Below, one piece after another: positions 56,802 through 64,000 of a stretch of DNA of 64,000 bases. The position numbers and the translations under genes were made by a program. Source of the stretch: Methanosphaera sp. ISO3-F5 (GTDB lineage Archaea > Methanobacteriota > Methanobacteria > Methanobacteriales > Methanobacteriaceae). The notes beneath the pieces were generated by a model. The model was not told the origin of the DNA. It was given only the letters and a program-made list of their open reading frames with translations, and did no database searches. Location of the stretch: positions 1,893,426 through 1,957,425 of the forward strand of contig NZ_CP118753.2 of NCBI RefSeq assembly GCF_034480035.2, in the 5' to 3' direction. Every line of letters begins with the position of its first letter. The stretch's first letter is position 1.

Positions 56802-56943
56802 CAAAGAGAGTATGGGGGAGTAATCCTCCAATCTTATCTGACAGGAGTGAGCAATCACTCCGACTTATCAGACAACTAGTAAAATATCCTTACGACAATT
56901 ATATTCAAAGCCATCGATTAAAAGATGGATGATGTATCTCAAT

Positions 56944-57825
56944 TTAAGAATCATCCTCCTGAGGGGTTTCCGGAATCTCGCCAAACCAGTTGCTTCTATT
57001 TCCGATGTAATAAAGTAAGATACCGAAAATTACAGAGCCCATGGTTGAAATTATTAAATCAGCCATTTGTATTGTTGAGGTTGAGGATTGAATTCCGAAC
57101 ATGACCAGTAAGCTGAAGGATAAGTTATTTGCAGTATGGAATGCGGAACTGACTTCCAGACCATTGGCTTTCCATGCTAAAAATCCCATTACTAAACCTG
57201 AAATTATTATCCCAATGTTTCCTATACCATTGTATCCGTGGGTGAATCCAAAGATTATGGCTTGGAGAATGATTGCCAATAATGGTATGTTAAACCATGA
57301 CCCTAAGGTTTGCATAAGAAGTCCACGGTACACGTATTCTTCAGCAATACATTGTAGCGGCACTACAATTAGGAGGATTATAAATAACAGTATTGTAAAA
57401 TGATAATTTCCTCCATTACCTAGTATTATGGATTCAATAATTCCAACGACAAGGAATAAAATAAACGGGATTATAAATGCCTTGAGATAGAGTTGGGTGT
57501 TCCATCCTCCACGTGAAGAGGAGTATGAGGAAAACGGCCTATCCTTAACAATTTTATTTGCAAGGTACAAAGATGGAAGCATGATGACCACTCCCAAATG
57601 AGAATAGATTTCGCCTATCTCGGAGTTCATGACTTCATATCCTCCATGCAGGAGTTGGACCATAATGTTTTCTCCACATATTGCATAGAAAACGGCAATT
57701 AATAGTAGGTTGAGTATTAAAAATATTATTGTACCTATTATGAAAACTAGTATTGGCTTGTACCATCTGTATTTTTCAAAAGTTTTTGGAAATGTTATGT
57801 ATTCTGAAATCTCTTTACCTGTCAT
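56944..57825 (-). CDS. CPBP (CAAX/Abi-type) intramembrane glutamic protease
   Basis: This 293-residue polytopic protein has the family motifs: CIAEEYVYRGLLMQTL (E-E-x3-R, catalytic Glu), IFGFTHGYNGIG (F-x3-H) and SSAFHTANNLSF (second His, N-N). Members include Rce1-like prenyl proteases and bacteriocin-immunity proteins. The substrate here is unknown. The gene lies between the twintron and the single intron copy, on the opposite strand. Confidence 0.88.
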   Translation of the reverse strand: MTGKEISEYITFPKTFEKYRWYKPILVFIIGTIIFLILNLLLIAVFYAICGENIMVQLLHGGYEVMNSEIGEIYSHLGVVIMLPSLYLANKIVKDRPFSSYSSSRGGWNTQLYLKAFIIPFILFLVVGIIESIILGNGGNYHFTILLFIILLIVVPLQCIAEEYVYRGLLMQTLGSWFNIPLLAIILQAIIFGFTHGYNGIGNIGIIISGLVMGFLAWKANGLEVSSAFHTANNLSFSLLVMFGIQSSTSTIQMADLIISTMGSVIFGILLYYIGNRSNWFGEIPETPQEDDS

Positions 57826-57938
57826 ATGTACATATTTCTATTTATTTGCATATAATGTTATAGGAATAATATGTTTTATAGGTGTTTTTGTGAAAATTAT
57901 TCGTTAGATAAAATCTGATTTTTCAAGAATTTCAGTGA

Positions 57939-58301
57939 CTGCCAAATATTAAATTATATCTCAAGTATTTCGATTCACAAAAGACAGACAAGAAAACAAT
58001 AATAGATGCTAAAGCCAGTAAAGTTTCCAATTGTGTTGACTGGGGACAGGTATATTACAGAATAGCTAAATCATTAGGTTATGATGTGCAGTTTGTCCAT
58101 GTCAAATGCCGAGTCTCTGGAACTGGCCATATCAGATTAAGATTAAGACATAAGAAACATACTGGGGGAAACTGGATTAATCGTGATCCTGCTGCAGTAG
58201 CAGATACAACTTCAGGTAATGTCAGAGCAATCTGGTGTGAAGATGGATATGTGATAGCTTATGATCCATCCTGGATATTCACAGATTTGTACAGTAGTTA
58301 A
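57939..58301 (+). pseudogene. C-terminal fragment of a transglutaminase-like surface protein (PeiW/pseudomurein-peptidase type)
   Basis: The open part reads LPNIKLYLKYFDSQKTDKKT, then VSNCVDWGQVYYRIAKSLGY, CRVSGTGHIRLRLRHKKH, TGGNWINRDPAAVAD and WCEDGYVIAYDPSWIFTDLY. It resembles the C-terminal catalytic domain of methanogen transglutaminase-like/pseudomurein endoisopeptidase proteins. The presumed triad Cys (NCVD), His (TGH) and Asp (RDP) is complete. An in-frame TGA at 57936 and the lack of any signal peptide or N-terminal domains show that the gene has lost its 5' part. A short internal start (GTG 58086) would exclude the catalytic Cys. Confidence 0.75.
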
Positions 58302-58328
58302 CGTTAATGTTAAATCATTTTCTTTTTT

Positions 58329-59239
58329 GTGCGACGAGAAATCATCTTTAATTTTGTTCGCACCTTAAATTCTTTCTTTTTTGGTGTGTGTATGTATAGT
58401 ATTTATTTGAACGGATACTTTTAACCTTGTTGTATGGGTTATTCTCCCTTGAAACTGCGTTACTGGTAACTGTGGGGGTAGGTTGCATGATAGGTAAATC
58501 CTAATCTTATTCCTAGTATCCATGGAATGGAGGGCGAGAGAAAGACCAATAATTTGGTTAATGTTAAATGAACTTTTATAAGCATCGTGTAGTGGGCCAA
58601 CATGTTAGGATGATTAAAGGATGTGTTGAAGATTGTAGGCAGGTTAGACGAAGTGTAAAAGGACGTCTATTGATTACTACCTGTATGTCTGTCGGTGTAT
58701 TGGGAGAGCCTAAGTTGTGTCGTAGTGTCTAACATAAGATGAACTCGGTAAGTCCAGTAAAGTCTAATAACTATTATTGGTAGGGGTTTCTGTGAGGAAA
58801 TTCTAAGACTTTATTGGGTAAGGGATGTTGAGAAAGCTAATTCCATTGTGTGTAGTTAAGATGGCAGGAATTTAACAAAATTGTAACTGTTTGATGGATA
58901 TGCTGACTTCAACAGGTGTATAATATGATTATTAAAAGGATTTGTATTCATAGGGATGTGTGATGATATTATGAGTCAATTTTCAGTTGAAGAAAACTGT
59001 AGAAACTCTAGTGGTTTGTGTCAGTCCACGATAATTAGATAAACTCGACGAAGAATGGTCCAATATTAATTGGAACTATGTTACTCGAAGCATACATCGG
59101 ATACAATAGCGGATAATTTATGCTGAAGAAACTAGTGAAGTTTCTTTAGATAACTAATATGTTTGAGCTGTATGTCTGGAAACGGACACGTAAGGTTCTG
59201 AGGAGAGGAGGAGAGAGCAACCTCTCTAACTTATTTGAA
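58329..59239 (+). mobile_element. ORF-less group II intron, uninterrupted copy
   Basis: It starts GTGCGACGAG at 58329, 27 nt after the stop of the peptidase fragment, in a T-run. It is nearly identical to the outer intron at 53659 from its 5' end to domain V. Domain V is at 59165-59198 but has GTAAGGTTC where the other copies have GTACGGTTC, which breaks one G-C pair. Domain VI follows (GGAGAGAGCAACCTCTCT). The 3' end aligned to the outer intron reads CTTATTTGAA and lacks the usual AY terminus, so this copy may be defective. The end is uncertain by a few bases. Confidence 0.85.
59165..59198 (+). ncRNA. Group II intron domain V with a disrupted pair
   Basis: GAGCTGTATG is opposite CGTAAGGTTC; the C-to-A change creates a G-A mismatch in the lower stem compared with 54490-54523. 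Confidence 0.8.
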
Positions 59240-59386
59240 ATATATTTTTTTCTAACATTTTTATATAACTTCTAACATATCATTAAATAATTAAATAATT
59301 TACGAATAATAAAAGAAAAGTAATAGATTCATATTAATTATTCAGTAATTAATTCATTTATAACAGCAAATACAAGGTGATCAAAT

Positions 59387-60223
59387 ATGGAAATAAGCGA
59401 GATCATGACAGAAGAAGTACAAGCAGGATCAGTGCCAGGATCAGTACAAACTGTATATGAAATTTTCAGAGACAAGAAAATATCTGGAATTCCTATTGTT
59501 AAAAAACAAACAGGTGAACTGGTGGGAGTACTTACACGTTCTGATTTAATAAAAAATCCTGATGAGGATCAAATAGCAATGGTTATGACAAGAAATCCTA
59601 TAACGGCAGCTCCAGATGAAGATGTGATTTCAGTAGTTCATAAAATGATTAATAATAATATTAGAAGAGTACCTATAACAGAAGAAAACCAGTTAGTTGG
59701 TATAGTAACATCCTCTGATATTATTAACAAAGCATTATGGCAGATAAATAACACTGAACCTGTAGAAAAGTATATGGTACGTAATATACCAACAGTATGG
59801 GATAAGACTCCATTATCTGTTGCATATTCAATTTCACACAACTTTGATTTCAAATCAGTAATAGCATTGAATGATGAAAGTAAAGCTTCAGGTATATTAA
59901 CTGAAACTGACTTTATCAATGAAAGTCAAATAGTTGGTGAACAGGAAATTCATAATAGTTCAGTAAGTACTGAAGGAGATAAATGGACCTGGAACAGTCA
60001 GAGTGTAATGTACATCCTAAAGAATAAGCTTAAATTCTCAGATAAGTTAGTACGGGATGTTTCTGGTGAAAAATTAATATCAGTTACACGTAAAACATCA
60101 GTTAAAGAATGTGCAAACATTTTAAAGAAAAATAATATTGAACAGGTTCCTGTTTTAAACATGTCTGATGAACCTATCGGACTTATCAGGGCCAGTGATT
60201 TAATGAGGGCTATGATAGGGTAA
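59387..60223 (+). CDS. Protein with four CBS domains
   Basis: This 278-residue protein consists of four tandem CBS motifs with their typical ends: KKISGIPIVKKQTGELVGVL, NIRRVPITEENQLVGIVTSS, DFKSVIALNDESKASGILTE and NIEQVPVLNMSDEPIGLIRA. CBS pairs bind adenosine nucleotides or SAM and act as energy or ligand sensors. No attached catalytic domain is present. An AAGGTGAT ribosome site precedes the ATG. It lies downstream of the intron copy but has its own promoter gap. Confidence 0.9.
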   Translation: MEISEIMTEEVQAGSVPGSVQTVYEIFRDKKISGIPIVKKQTGELVGVLTRSDLIKNPDEDQIAMVMTRNPITAAPDEDVISVVHKMINNNIRRVPITEENQLVGIVTSSDIINKALWQINNTEPVEKYMVRNIPTVWDKTPLSVAYSISHNFDFKSVIALNDESKASGILTETDFINESQIVGEQEIHNSSVSTEGDKWTWNSQSVMYILKNKLKFSDKLVRDVSGEKLISVTRKTSVKECANILKKNNIEQVPVLNMSDEPIGLIRASDLMRAMIG

Positions 60224-60298
60224 AATTGGGAAGTATTTTCTTCTCAACTGTACCTATTTTTTCCTGACAATACTTCTTTTTTTTATTGGGGTTTAAAT

Positions 60299-60958
60299 TT
60301 ATTTTCTCAGTTTTTCTTGTTCTTTTAGGTTTTTTATGTATTTTATAACTTTTTTTGCGTCTAATGTTTTAATGTCGTATTTGTTCTTTTGGATATAGTT
60401 TAGTAATTTAGTGCTTTTTTTATCGTCTAGTGATGATTTTTTTATCACGTATTTGAATGATCGTTTAGGATAATATGTTTCTTTGGCTATTTCTAGTAAT
60501 TCTTTTAAATCCGGTTCCTCTATAACACCATCGTTCATGGCATCTGTGAGGTTGTATCTTATGTTGATTAGTGATTCTGACATTTGTTCTAGTGTTTCTG
60601 GGTTTAAGCTTACTGCTACATCGTCATCTGATTCTATTACTCCATTTTTATAGTCTTCGTATATGTTGCCTATTCCTATCATGCCGTATGGGTATAGTTC
60701 ACATGCACGTAGGGCGCCCATGCTTGAGCCTCCAACAACGGTTATGTTCTCTTTTAGTGCTCGTAGTATTTCTTTATGGCTTACGGCTGGGCTTTGATGG
60801 AATACTCCGTCTATTATTCCTATAATTTCTATGTCGTTACGTGTGTCTAGTAGTTTGTCTATGTCTCCTCGTTTGACTGGTGGCTTGTATTCTGCGTCAA
60901 GAATCTTTTGTGCTTCATTGAATGGTAATGATAGTCCTGTGAATATTATGGTACTCAT
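60299..60958 (-). CDS. tfuA: TfuA-like protein (thioamidation partner)
   Basis: This 219-residue protein has the TfuA core IIGIIDGVFHQSPAVSHKEI, then ENITVVGGSSMGALRACELY and GMIGIGNIYEDYKNGVIESD. In methanogens TfuA works with YcaO to convert a glycine of the methyl-coenzyme M reductase alpha subunit to thioglycine. No ycaO lies in the window. The gene overlaps the stop of the upstream HD gene by 4 nt, so they are translationally coupled. Confidence 0.92.
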   Translation of the reverse strand: MSTIIFTGLSLPFNEAQKILDAEYKPPVKRGDIDKLLDTRNDIEIIGIIDGVFHQSPAVSHKEILRALKENITVVGGSSMGALRACELYPYGMIGIGNIYEDYKNGVIESDDDVAVSLNPETLEQMSESLINIRYNLTDAMNDGVIEEPDLKELLEIAKETYYPKRSFKYVIKKSSLDDKKSTKLLNYIQKNKYDIKTLDAKKVIKYIKNLKEQEKLRK

Positions 60959-61458
60959 AGGGTATCACCTAGTAGTTCTTGGTGTAGGTTTATCAGCATG
61001 TTTATGGATTCTTGTTTCATGTTTTTGTTGTTCCATTTGTTTATCACGAAGTCTAGGTCTACCTTGGTTATGCCGTGTACTAGGTTGTCGGCGTGTGCGA
61101 CTATTTTTTCTTCTAGTGTTTCGGGGATGTAGTTGCGGTCTGGTAGTCCTAATTGTTTTGCTTCTTCTCTGGTTATTCCTGCGCCTATGTGTCTTTCTGT
61201 GATTAGGCATATTCTTTCGTCAATGTGGAGGTTTCTTAGCAGGTCTGCTCCTAGGTATGCGTGTTCTATGTTGTTTGTTATTGTTCGTCCAACGTCGTGT
61301 AGCATGCATCCTGCTTTTATCAGGTCTTGGTCAATGTTTTTGTAGTGTTTTGTTATGTCTTTTGATCGTTCGTATACTACTTTGCAGTGGTCTATTATGT
61401 AATCTGTACATTCTAGTTCCTGGTATACGTTTTCTATTAGTTTGTCTGTTGGGGACAT
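60955..61458 (-). CDS. HD-domain phosphohydrolase family protein
   Basis: This protein of about 167 residues has a small HD domain: YIIDHCKVVYERSKDI (first His), LIKAGCMLHDVGRTITNN (HD pair) and EEKIVAHADNLVHGI (final Asp). TERHIGAGITREEAKQLGLP is typical of an archaeal HD subgroup. ATG 61458 is chosen because GGAGA lies 8 nt upstream; a TTG at 61473 lies inside that ribosome site. It is coupled to tfuA. The substrate is unknown. Confidence 0.88.
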   Translation of the reverse strand: MSPTDKLIENVYQELECTDYIIDHCKVVYERSKDITKHYKNIDQDLIKAGCMLHDVGRTITNNIEHAYLGADLLRNLHIDERICLITERHIGAGITREEAKQLGLPDRNYIPETLEEKIVAHADNLVHGITKVDLDFVINKWNNKNMKQESINMLINLHQELLGDTL

Positions 61459-61519
61459 TAGGTTATTCTCCAAAAAAATTGTTTATGTGTTGTTAAAAAT
61501 AGTATGTTGAGGGGGGAGT

Positions 61520-62062
61520 TTATTCTTCATTTATTGTGTAGAAGGATTCTAAATTTTTTAAATCTTCGATTACGTCGCTGTTGTCTTTGAATTCTAGTTT
61601 TTCATTACATCTTGGACATATGAACTGGTAGTCTGTTGCTTCTTCAAATGGGTATCTGCAGCCGTTTGGGCAGACGAAGAACATGTTGTTTTCTTCGTAT
61701 TCGAGTGATTCTTGTATTTCTTCGTTATGACGATTGTATTCTTCTTCTAGTAGTTGTGCTGCTTTTCTTGAATCAAATCTCCAGTAGTATGTGAACCATT
61801 GGGTTTCTGGATCTTTTTTTCTTGTGTAGTTTGCTATTCCGACATCATACATTTTGTATAATACTTTTCTGACAAAGTTTAGTTTTATGCCTGTTGCTTC
61901 TGCTATTTGTTCGTCGGTAACTTCTGCTGTGAATAAGCAGTCTAGTATTTTTTCGCTAGTGTCAGCATCGTGTGTAACGTCATATGCTAGTCTTTTAACG
62001 TTTTTCTCATTTAAAAATTTAGAGTCATAATCAAAATTGTATATAATTTTTTTTCTAGCCAT
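61520..62062 (-). CDS. tfe: Transcription factor E (TFE alpha)
   Basis: This 180-residue protein has a winged-helix N-terminal half (ATGIKLNFVRKVLYKMYDVG and QWFTYYWRFDSRKAAQLLEE) and a C-terminal zinc ribbon (MFFVCPNGCRYPFEEATDYQ, then FICPRCNEKLEF). That is the archaeal homologue of TFIIE alpha. It stabilises open-complex formation with TBP, TFB and RNA polymerase. A GAGAGAT ribosome site precedes the ATG. Confidence 0.95.
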   Translation of the reverse strand: MARKKIIYNFDYDSKFLNEKNVKRLAYDVTHDADTSEKILDCLFTAEVTDEQIAEATGIKLNFVRKVLYKMYDVGIANYTRKKDPETQWFTYYWRFDSRKAAQLLEEEYNRHNEEIQESLEYEENNMFFVCPNGCRYPFEEATDYQFICPRCNEKLEFKDNSDVIEDLKNLESFYTINEE

Positions 62063-62248
62063 GATATCTCTCTTAATTATTCTCTACAATATGTACATAT
62101 TCACCATATTTTACTTAAATTGATTATGTTGTTTTATAGTCTTTTGTTATAGGGTGTGGTTAATAATCTTTTTTTTTTATTGTTTGATTTTAACCGTTTA
62201 TTATGTTATTGTCTATTTGTAGATAAGTAATATGTTATTATGTAGTTA

Positions 62249-63088
62249 TTAGTATAAATATTTACTTCTTATTATTACTGAGGGGATGTGTTTTACTTCC
62301 TCGAGCATTTTATCTGATACTTCATTAAAATCTGCTTCAAATGTATCTGTCATATTATATATTGTTTCAAAAAAGTTGGACAAATTATTTTCTTGACATT
62401 CCTCTGCAAGATTAGCATATTTGATGAGACTTTGTGCATCTTCCGTGAGTGTAGATGCAAGAGGAGTGGCACCAGCATACTCTGAAAAAAATCTTAAAAA
62501 ATAACCGAAAACACCAGTATCATTAACAATCCCCTCCACAGACAATGGAATACTAGTAAACAACCGACCCCTAAAACAATACGTTGGATCAGTATCAATA
62601 ACTAAAACATCAACATCAACACCAAACCTATCAAAAACCATACTCTTCACAAGATAAGCACTCTTAACAGGATCCCTAGGCAATAAAGAAACAAACTCAC
62701 CAGGAACATTACTTAAATCAACACCAGCATCACCACTCGGCATCAAAGCATGCTTCAAACCAAAATTCCTCAAAATAAACTCCTTATGAACACGAGCCTC
62801 AACAGGCATCTTCCTAAGATTACTGATAGTACGACTATTATAATTAAACAATGCCATAACATAACCCCAAAAAAACTTGCACCAAACCTCAGCAATCAAA
62901 AAACCCATAATCCCATAATCATACCTGCTCTCATCAACAACACTACCCTCAAGAATAGAAATAGGAGTCTCACTAATAACTACAATATCACCATCAACGG
63001 CAACACCACCAATAGACTCCACTAACTTTTCATAACCTTCACCAATACGGATATAATCACAAAACACGGGAATGCACATAAAACTCAT
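62249..63088 (-). CDS. CofE-like (F420-0:L-glutamate ligase family) protein
   Basis: This protein of about 279 residues resembles the F420 ligase fold: VDGDIVVISETPISILEGSV, NLRKMPVEARVHKEFILRNF, ALMPSGDAGVDLSNVPGEFV, LLPRDPVKSAYLVKS and VLVIDTDPTYCF. Several positions differ from true CofE, and methanogens carry a separate conserved CofE plus paralogues of this kind. It may therefore be a related amide-forming ligase rather than CofE itself. The start is uncertain (ATG 63088 or 63079). comA lies just upstream on the same strand. Confidence 0.7.
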   Translation of the reverse strand: MSFMCIPVFCDYIRIGEGYEKLVESIGGVAVDGDIVVISETPISILEGSVVDESRYDYGIMGFLIAEVWCKFFWGYVMALFNYNSRTISNLRKMPVEARVHKEFILRNFGLKHALMPSGDAGVDLSNVPGEFVSLLPRDPVKSAYLVKSMVFDRFGVDVDVLVIDTDPTYCFRGRLFTSIPLSVEGIVNDTGVFGYFLRFFSEYAGATPLASTLTEDAQSLIKYANLAEECQENNLSNFFETIYNMTDTFEADFNEVSDKMLEEVKHIPSVIIRSKYLY

Positions 63089-63148
63089 AACAATCAATAC
63101 ACAAAAAAAAATATAATAATAAAAAAAAAATAGGCGTATAACCTAAGA

Positions 63149-63907
63149 TTAAACTTTTCCTAAAGTATCACCACGTAAACCCCGCCTAAGAGTCTCCAGG
63201 GAGATAACATCATTAGTATTAACATTACCAATATTAACATCATTACCAAGATTAAGAATTAAATCAATCTGCTGATTCTTATTAGGAGCCTCCCACATAA
63301 TACGGTCACCATCAACACTACCCGAAATCTCCTTCAAATCATCAAGACGAACATTACCCTTATCATCATAAATACCAATATTCTTACCACTTTCACGACC
63401 CTCAATAATAACCATATCAGAACCACTATCCAAATCAGCATTAATTAAACTAATACGGTCACCAGTAGAATACTCATGATCCTTCTCAGGATTCTTCTTA
63501 CCAATCTCACTCAGAGTAAAAAAACCCAAATCCTTAGCCATACCAATAAACTCACTTCTAACATCAGCAGGTATCACAGTAGAACCATCAGAAATCTCCA
63601 CAGCACTAAAACCAAGCCTATCAGCTTCACTAAAAAACTCATCAACACTATTCTTGGAATTAGCTAACTCAAATAATGTTCCACCAGTATAACTCTTAAT
63701 ACCATAAGAATCATATAATTCATTCTTCTGTTTAATTATACTGTCATCATACAATATGGAAGTACCCCAACCATACTTTATGAAATTAAAATAATCACCA
63801 TTTACTCTGAGAAAATCCTCAACATACTCCGGACCTAAACCCTTATCAATAACCATCGTGTCAGCGTCAATACTATCAAACTTGTCTAGAAAATTAAATG
63901 CTCTCAT
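63149..63907 (-). CDS. comA: Phosphosulfolactate synthase (ComA)
   Basis: This 252-residue TIM-barrel protein has MVIDKGLGPEYVEDFLRVNG, FIKYGWGTSILYD, GIKSYTGGTLFELA, FSAVEISDGSTVIP, FTLSEIGKKNPEKD (catalytic-region Lys/Glu) and MVIIEGRESGKNIGIYD. ComA adds sulfite to phosphoenolpyruvate, the first step in coenzyme M biosynthesis in this order of methanogens. A CofE-like gene follows downstream. Confidence 0.93.
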   Translation of the reverse strand: MRAFNFLDKFDSIDADTMVIDKGLGPEYVEDFLRVNGDYFNFIKYGWGTSILYDDSIIKQKNELYDSYGIKSYTGGTLFELANSKNSVDEFFSEADRLGFSAVEISDGSTVIPADVRSEFIGMAKDLGFFTLSEIGKKNPEKDHEYSTGDRISLINADLDSGSDMVIIEGRESGKNIGIYDDKGNVRLDDLKEISGSVDGDRIMWEAPNKNQQIDLILNLGNDVNIGNVNTNDVISLETLRRGLRGDTLGKV

Positions 63908-64000
63908 TATTATTCAGTCCTATATAATTCTAATTATATAATAATCTACATTTCAACAATATTATAATTTTCATAACACCTTAAATATATTATAGCAGAA

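Larger units (their letters stand above)
54534..56842 (+). mobile_element. Inner group II intron, nested between domains V and VI of the outer intron
   Basis: This 2309-nt intron starts GTGCGACAAG at 54534. It contains the maturase gene 55228-56757, domain V at 56768-56801, a domain VI stem (GGGGGAGTAATCCTCC) and the 3' end ATCTTATCTGAC at 56842. Its insertion point is defined by the outer intron: TTCTGAGGAGAGA before and AGGAGTGAGCAATCACTCCG after join exactly as TTCTTAGGAGAGAAGAGGGG does in the intron at 9086-11480 and as the uninterrupted copy does at 59196-59220. Confidence 0.92.
53659..56873 (+). mobile_element. Outer ORF-less group II intron of a twintron (interrupted by a second intron)
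   Basis: The 5' end GTGCGACGAG is at 53659. Domain V is at 54490-54523 (34 nt, GAGCTGTATG...CGTACGGTTC, GGAAAC apex). The domain VI hairpin GGAGTGAgcaaTCACTCC and the 3' end CGACTTATCAGAC are at 56844-56873. Without the insert (54534-56842) the intron is 906 nt and encodes no protein. It is nearly identical along its length to the uninterrupted copy at 58329-59239. It lies in a T-run just after serS; the joined exons would read ATTTTTTTTG-AACTAGTAAA. Confidence 0.9.

Noticed and set aside
53659-59239. GC-richer blocks here considered as rRNA or other structural RNA
   Set aside because: GTGCGAC starts, domain V hairpins and the maturase show that they are group II introns.
1-64000. tRNA and rRNA genes
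   Set aside because: Scanned by eye for T-loop and rRNA signatures in the intergenic gaps; none found. A covariance search would be needed to exclude them fully.

Overview
The window is very AT-rich archaeal DNA from a member of the Methanobacteriales, most likely Methanosphaera or a close relative. The evidence is the mix of archaeal and methanogen genes: ribosomal proteins S3Ae, S8e and L40e, TFE, Tsr3, GGGP synthase, archaeal phosphoglycerate mutase (ApgM), ComA (coenzyme M biosynthesis), HypD/HypE, TfuA, a pseudomurein-type Mur ligase, the separate small subunit of a split family B DNA polymerase, and large Asn/Thr-rich surface proteins. Genus is an inference; no rRNA or tRNA gene was found.

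Layout. 1-12.1 kb is an accessory region. It holds the start of a sugar nucleotidyltransferase, a RelE-type toxin/antitoxin pair, a decayed and an intact TnpB, an MNT/HEPN remnant, a MATE exporter, a surface protein, a DUF4013 protein, and a decayed DDE transposase gene split by a 2.4-kb group II intron. 12.4-18.9 kb has an SNF2 helicase with a DUF6398 protein, a doubly nonsense-mutated DUF4143 ATPase, and a second MNT/HEPN pair lying between the glmM 3' end and a duplicated copy of it. 19-37.7 kb is mostly housekeeping: glmM, apgM, DUF92, rps3ae, a NifX-like protein, flavodoxin-fold reductase, DUF116, tsr3-rpl40e, GGGP synthase, NTP transferase, Mur ligase, hypD, a TldE-like protein and an AarF/UbiB kinase. 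37.7-48.8 kb is accessory again: sparse DNA with a small ORF behind a perfect Shine-Dalgarno, a small secreted protein, a frameshifted giant adhesin-like gene of about 7.5 kb, direct repeats and a third MNT with a HEPN stub. 48.9-53.6 kb holds polB2-rps8e, a J-domain protein, and hypE-RDD-serS. 59.4-64 kb holds a CBS protein, tfuA-HD, tfe, a CofE-like protein and comA.

The most striking region is 53.66-59.24 kb. An ORF-less group II intron begins 15 nt after the serS stop. A second, protein-encoding group II intron sits inside it, between domains V and VI, so the two form a nested intron (twintron). Removing the inner intron rebuilds an uninterrupted domain V-VI junction. A nearly identical ORF-less copy without the inner intron lies 1.5 kb downstream and serves as the natural empty-site control. 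Together with the intron in the transposase gene, whose predicted splice junction restores the transposase frame, the window shows a family of group II introns apparently served by two endonuclease-less maturases.

A second theme is toxin/antitoxin decay. All three MNT genes have full-length reading frames, whereas all three HEPN partners are broken: one by an internal loss, one by a frameshift and one by truncation.
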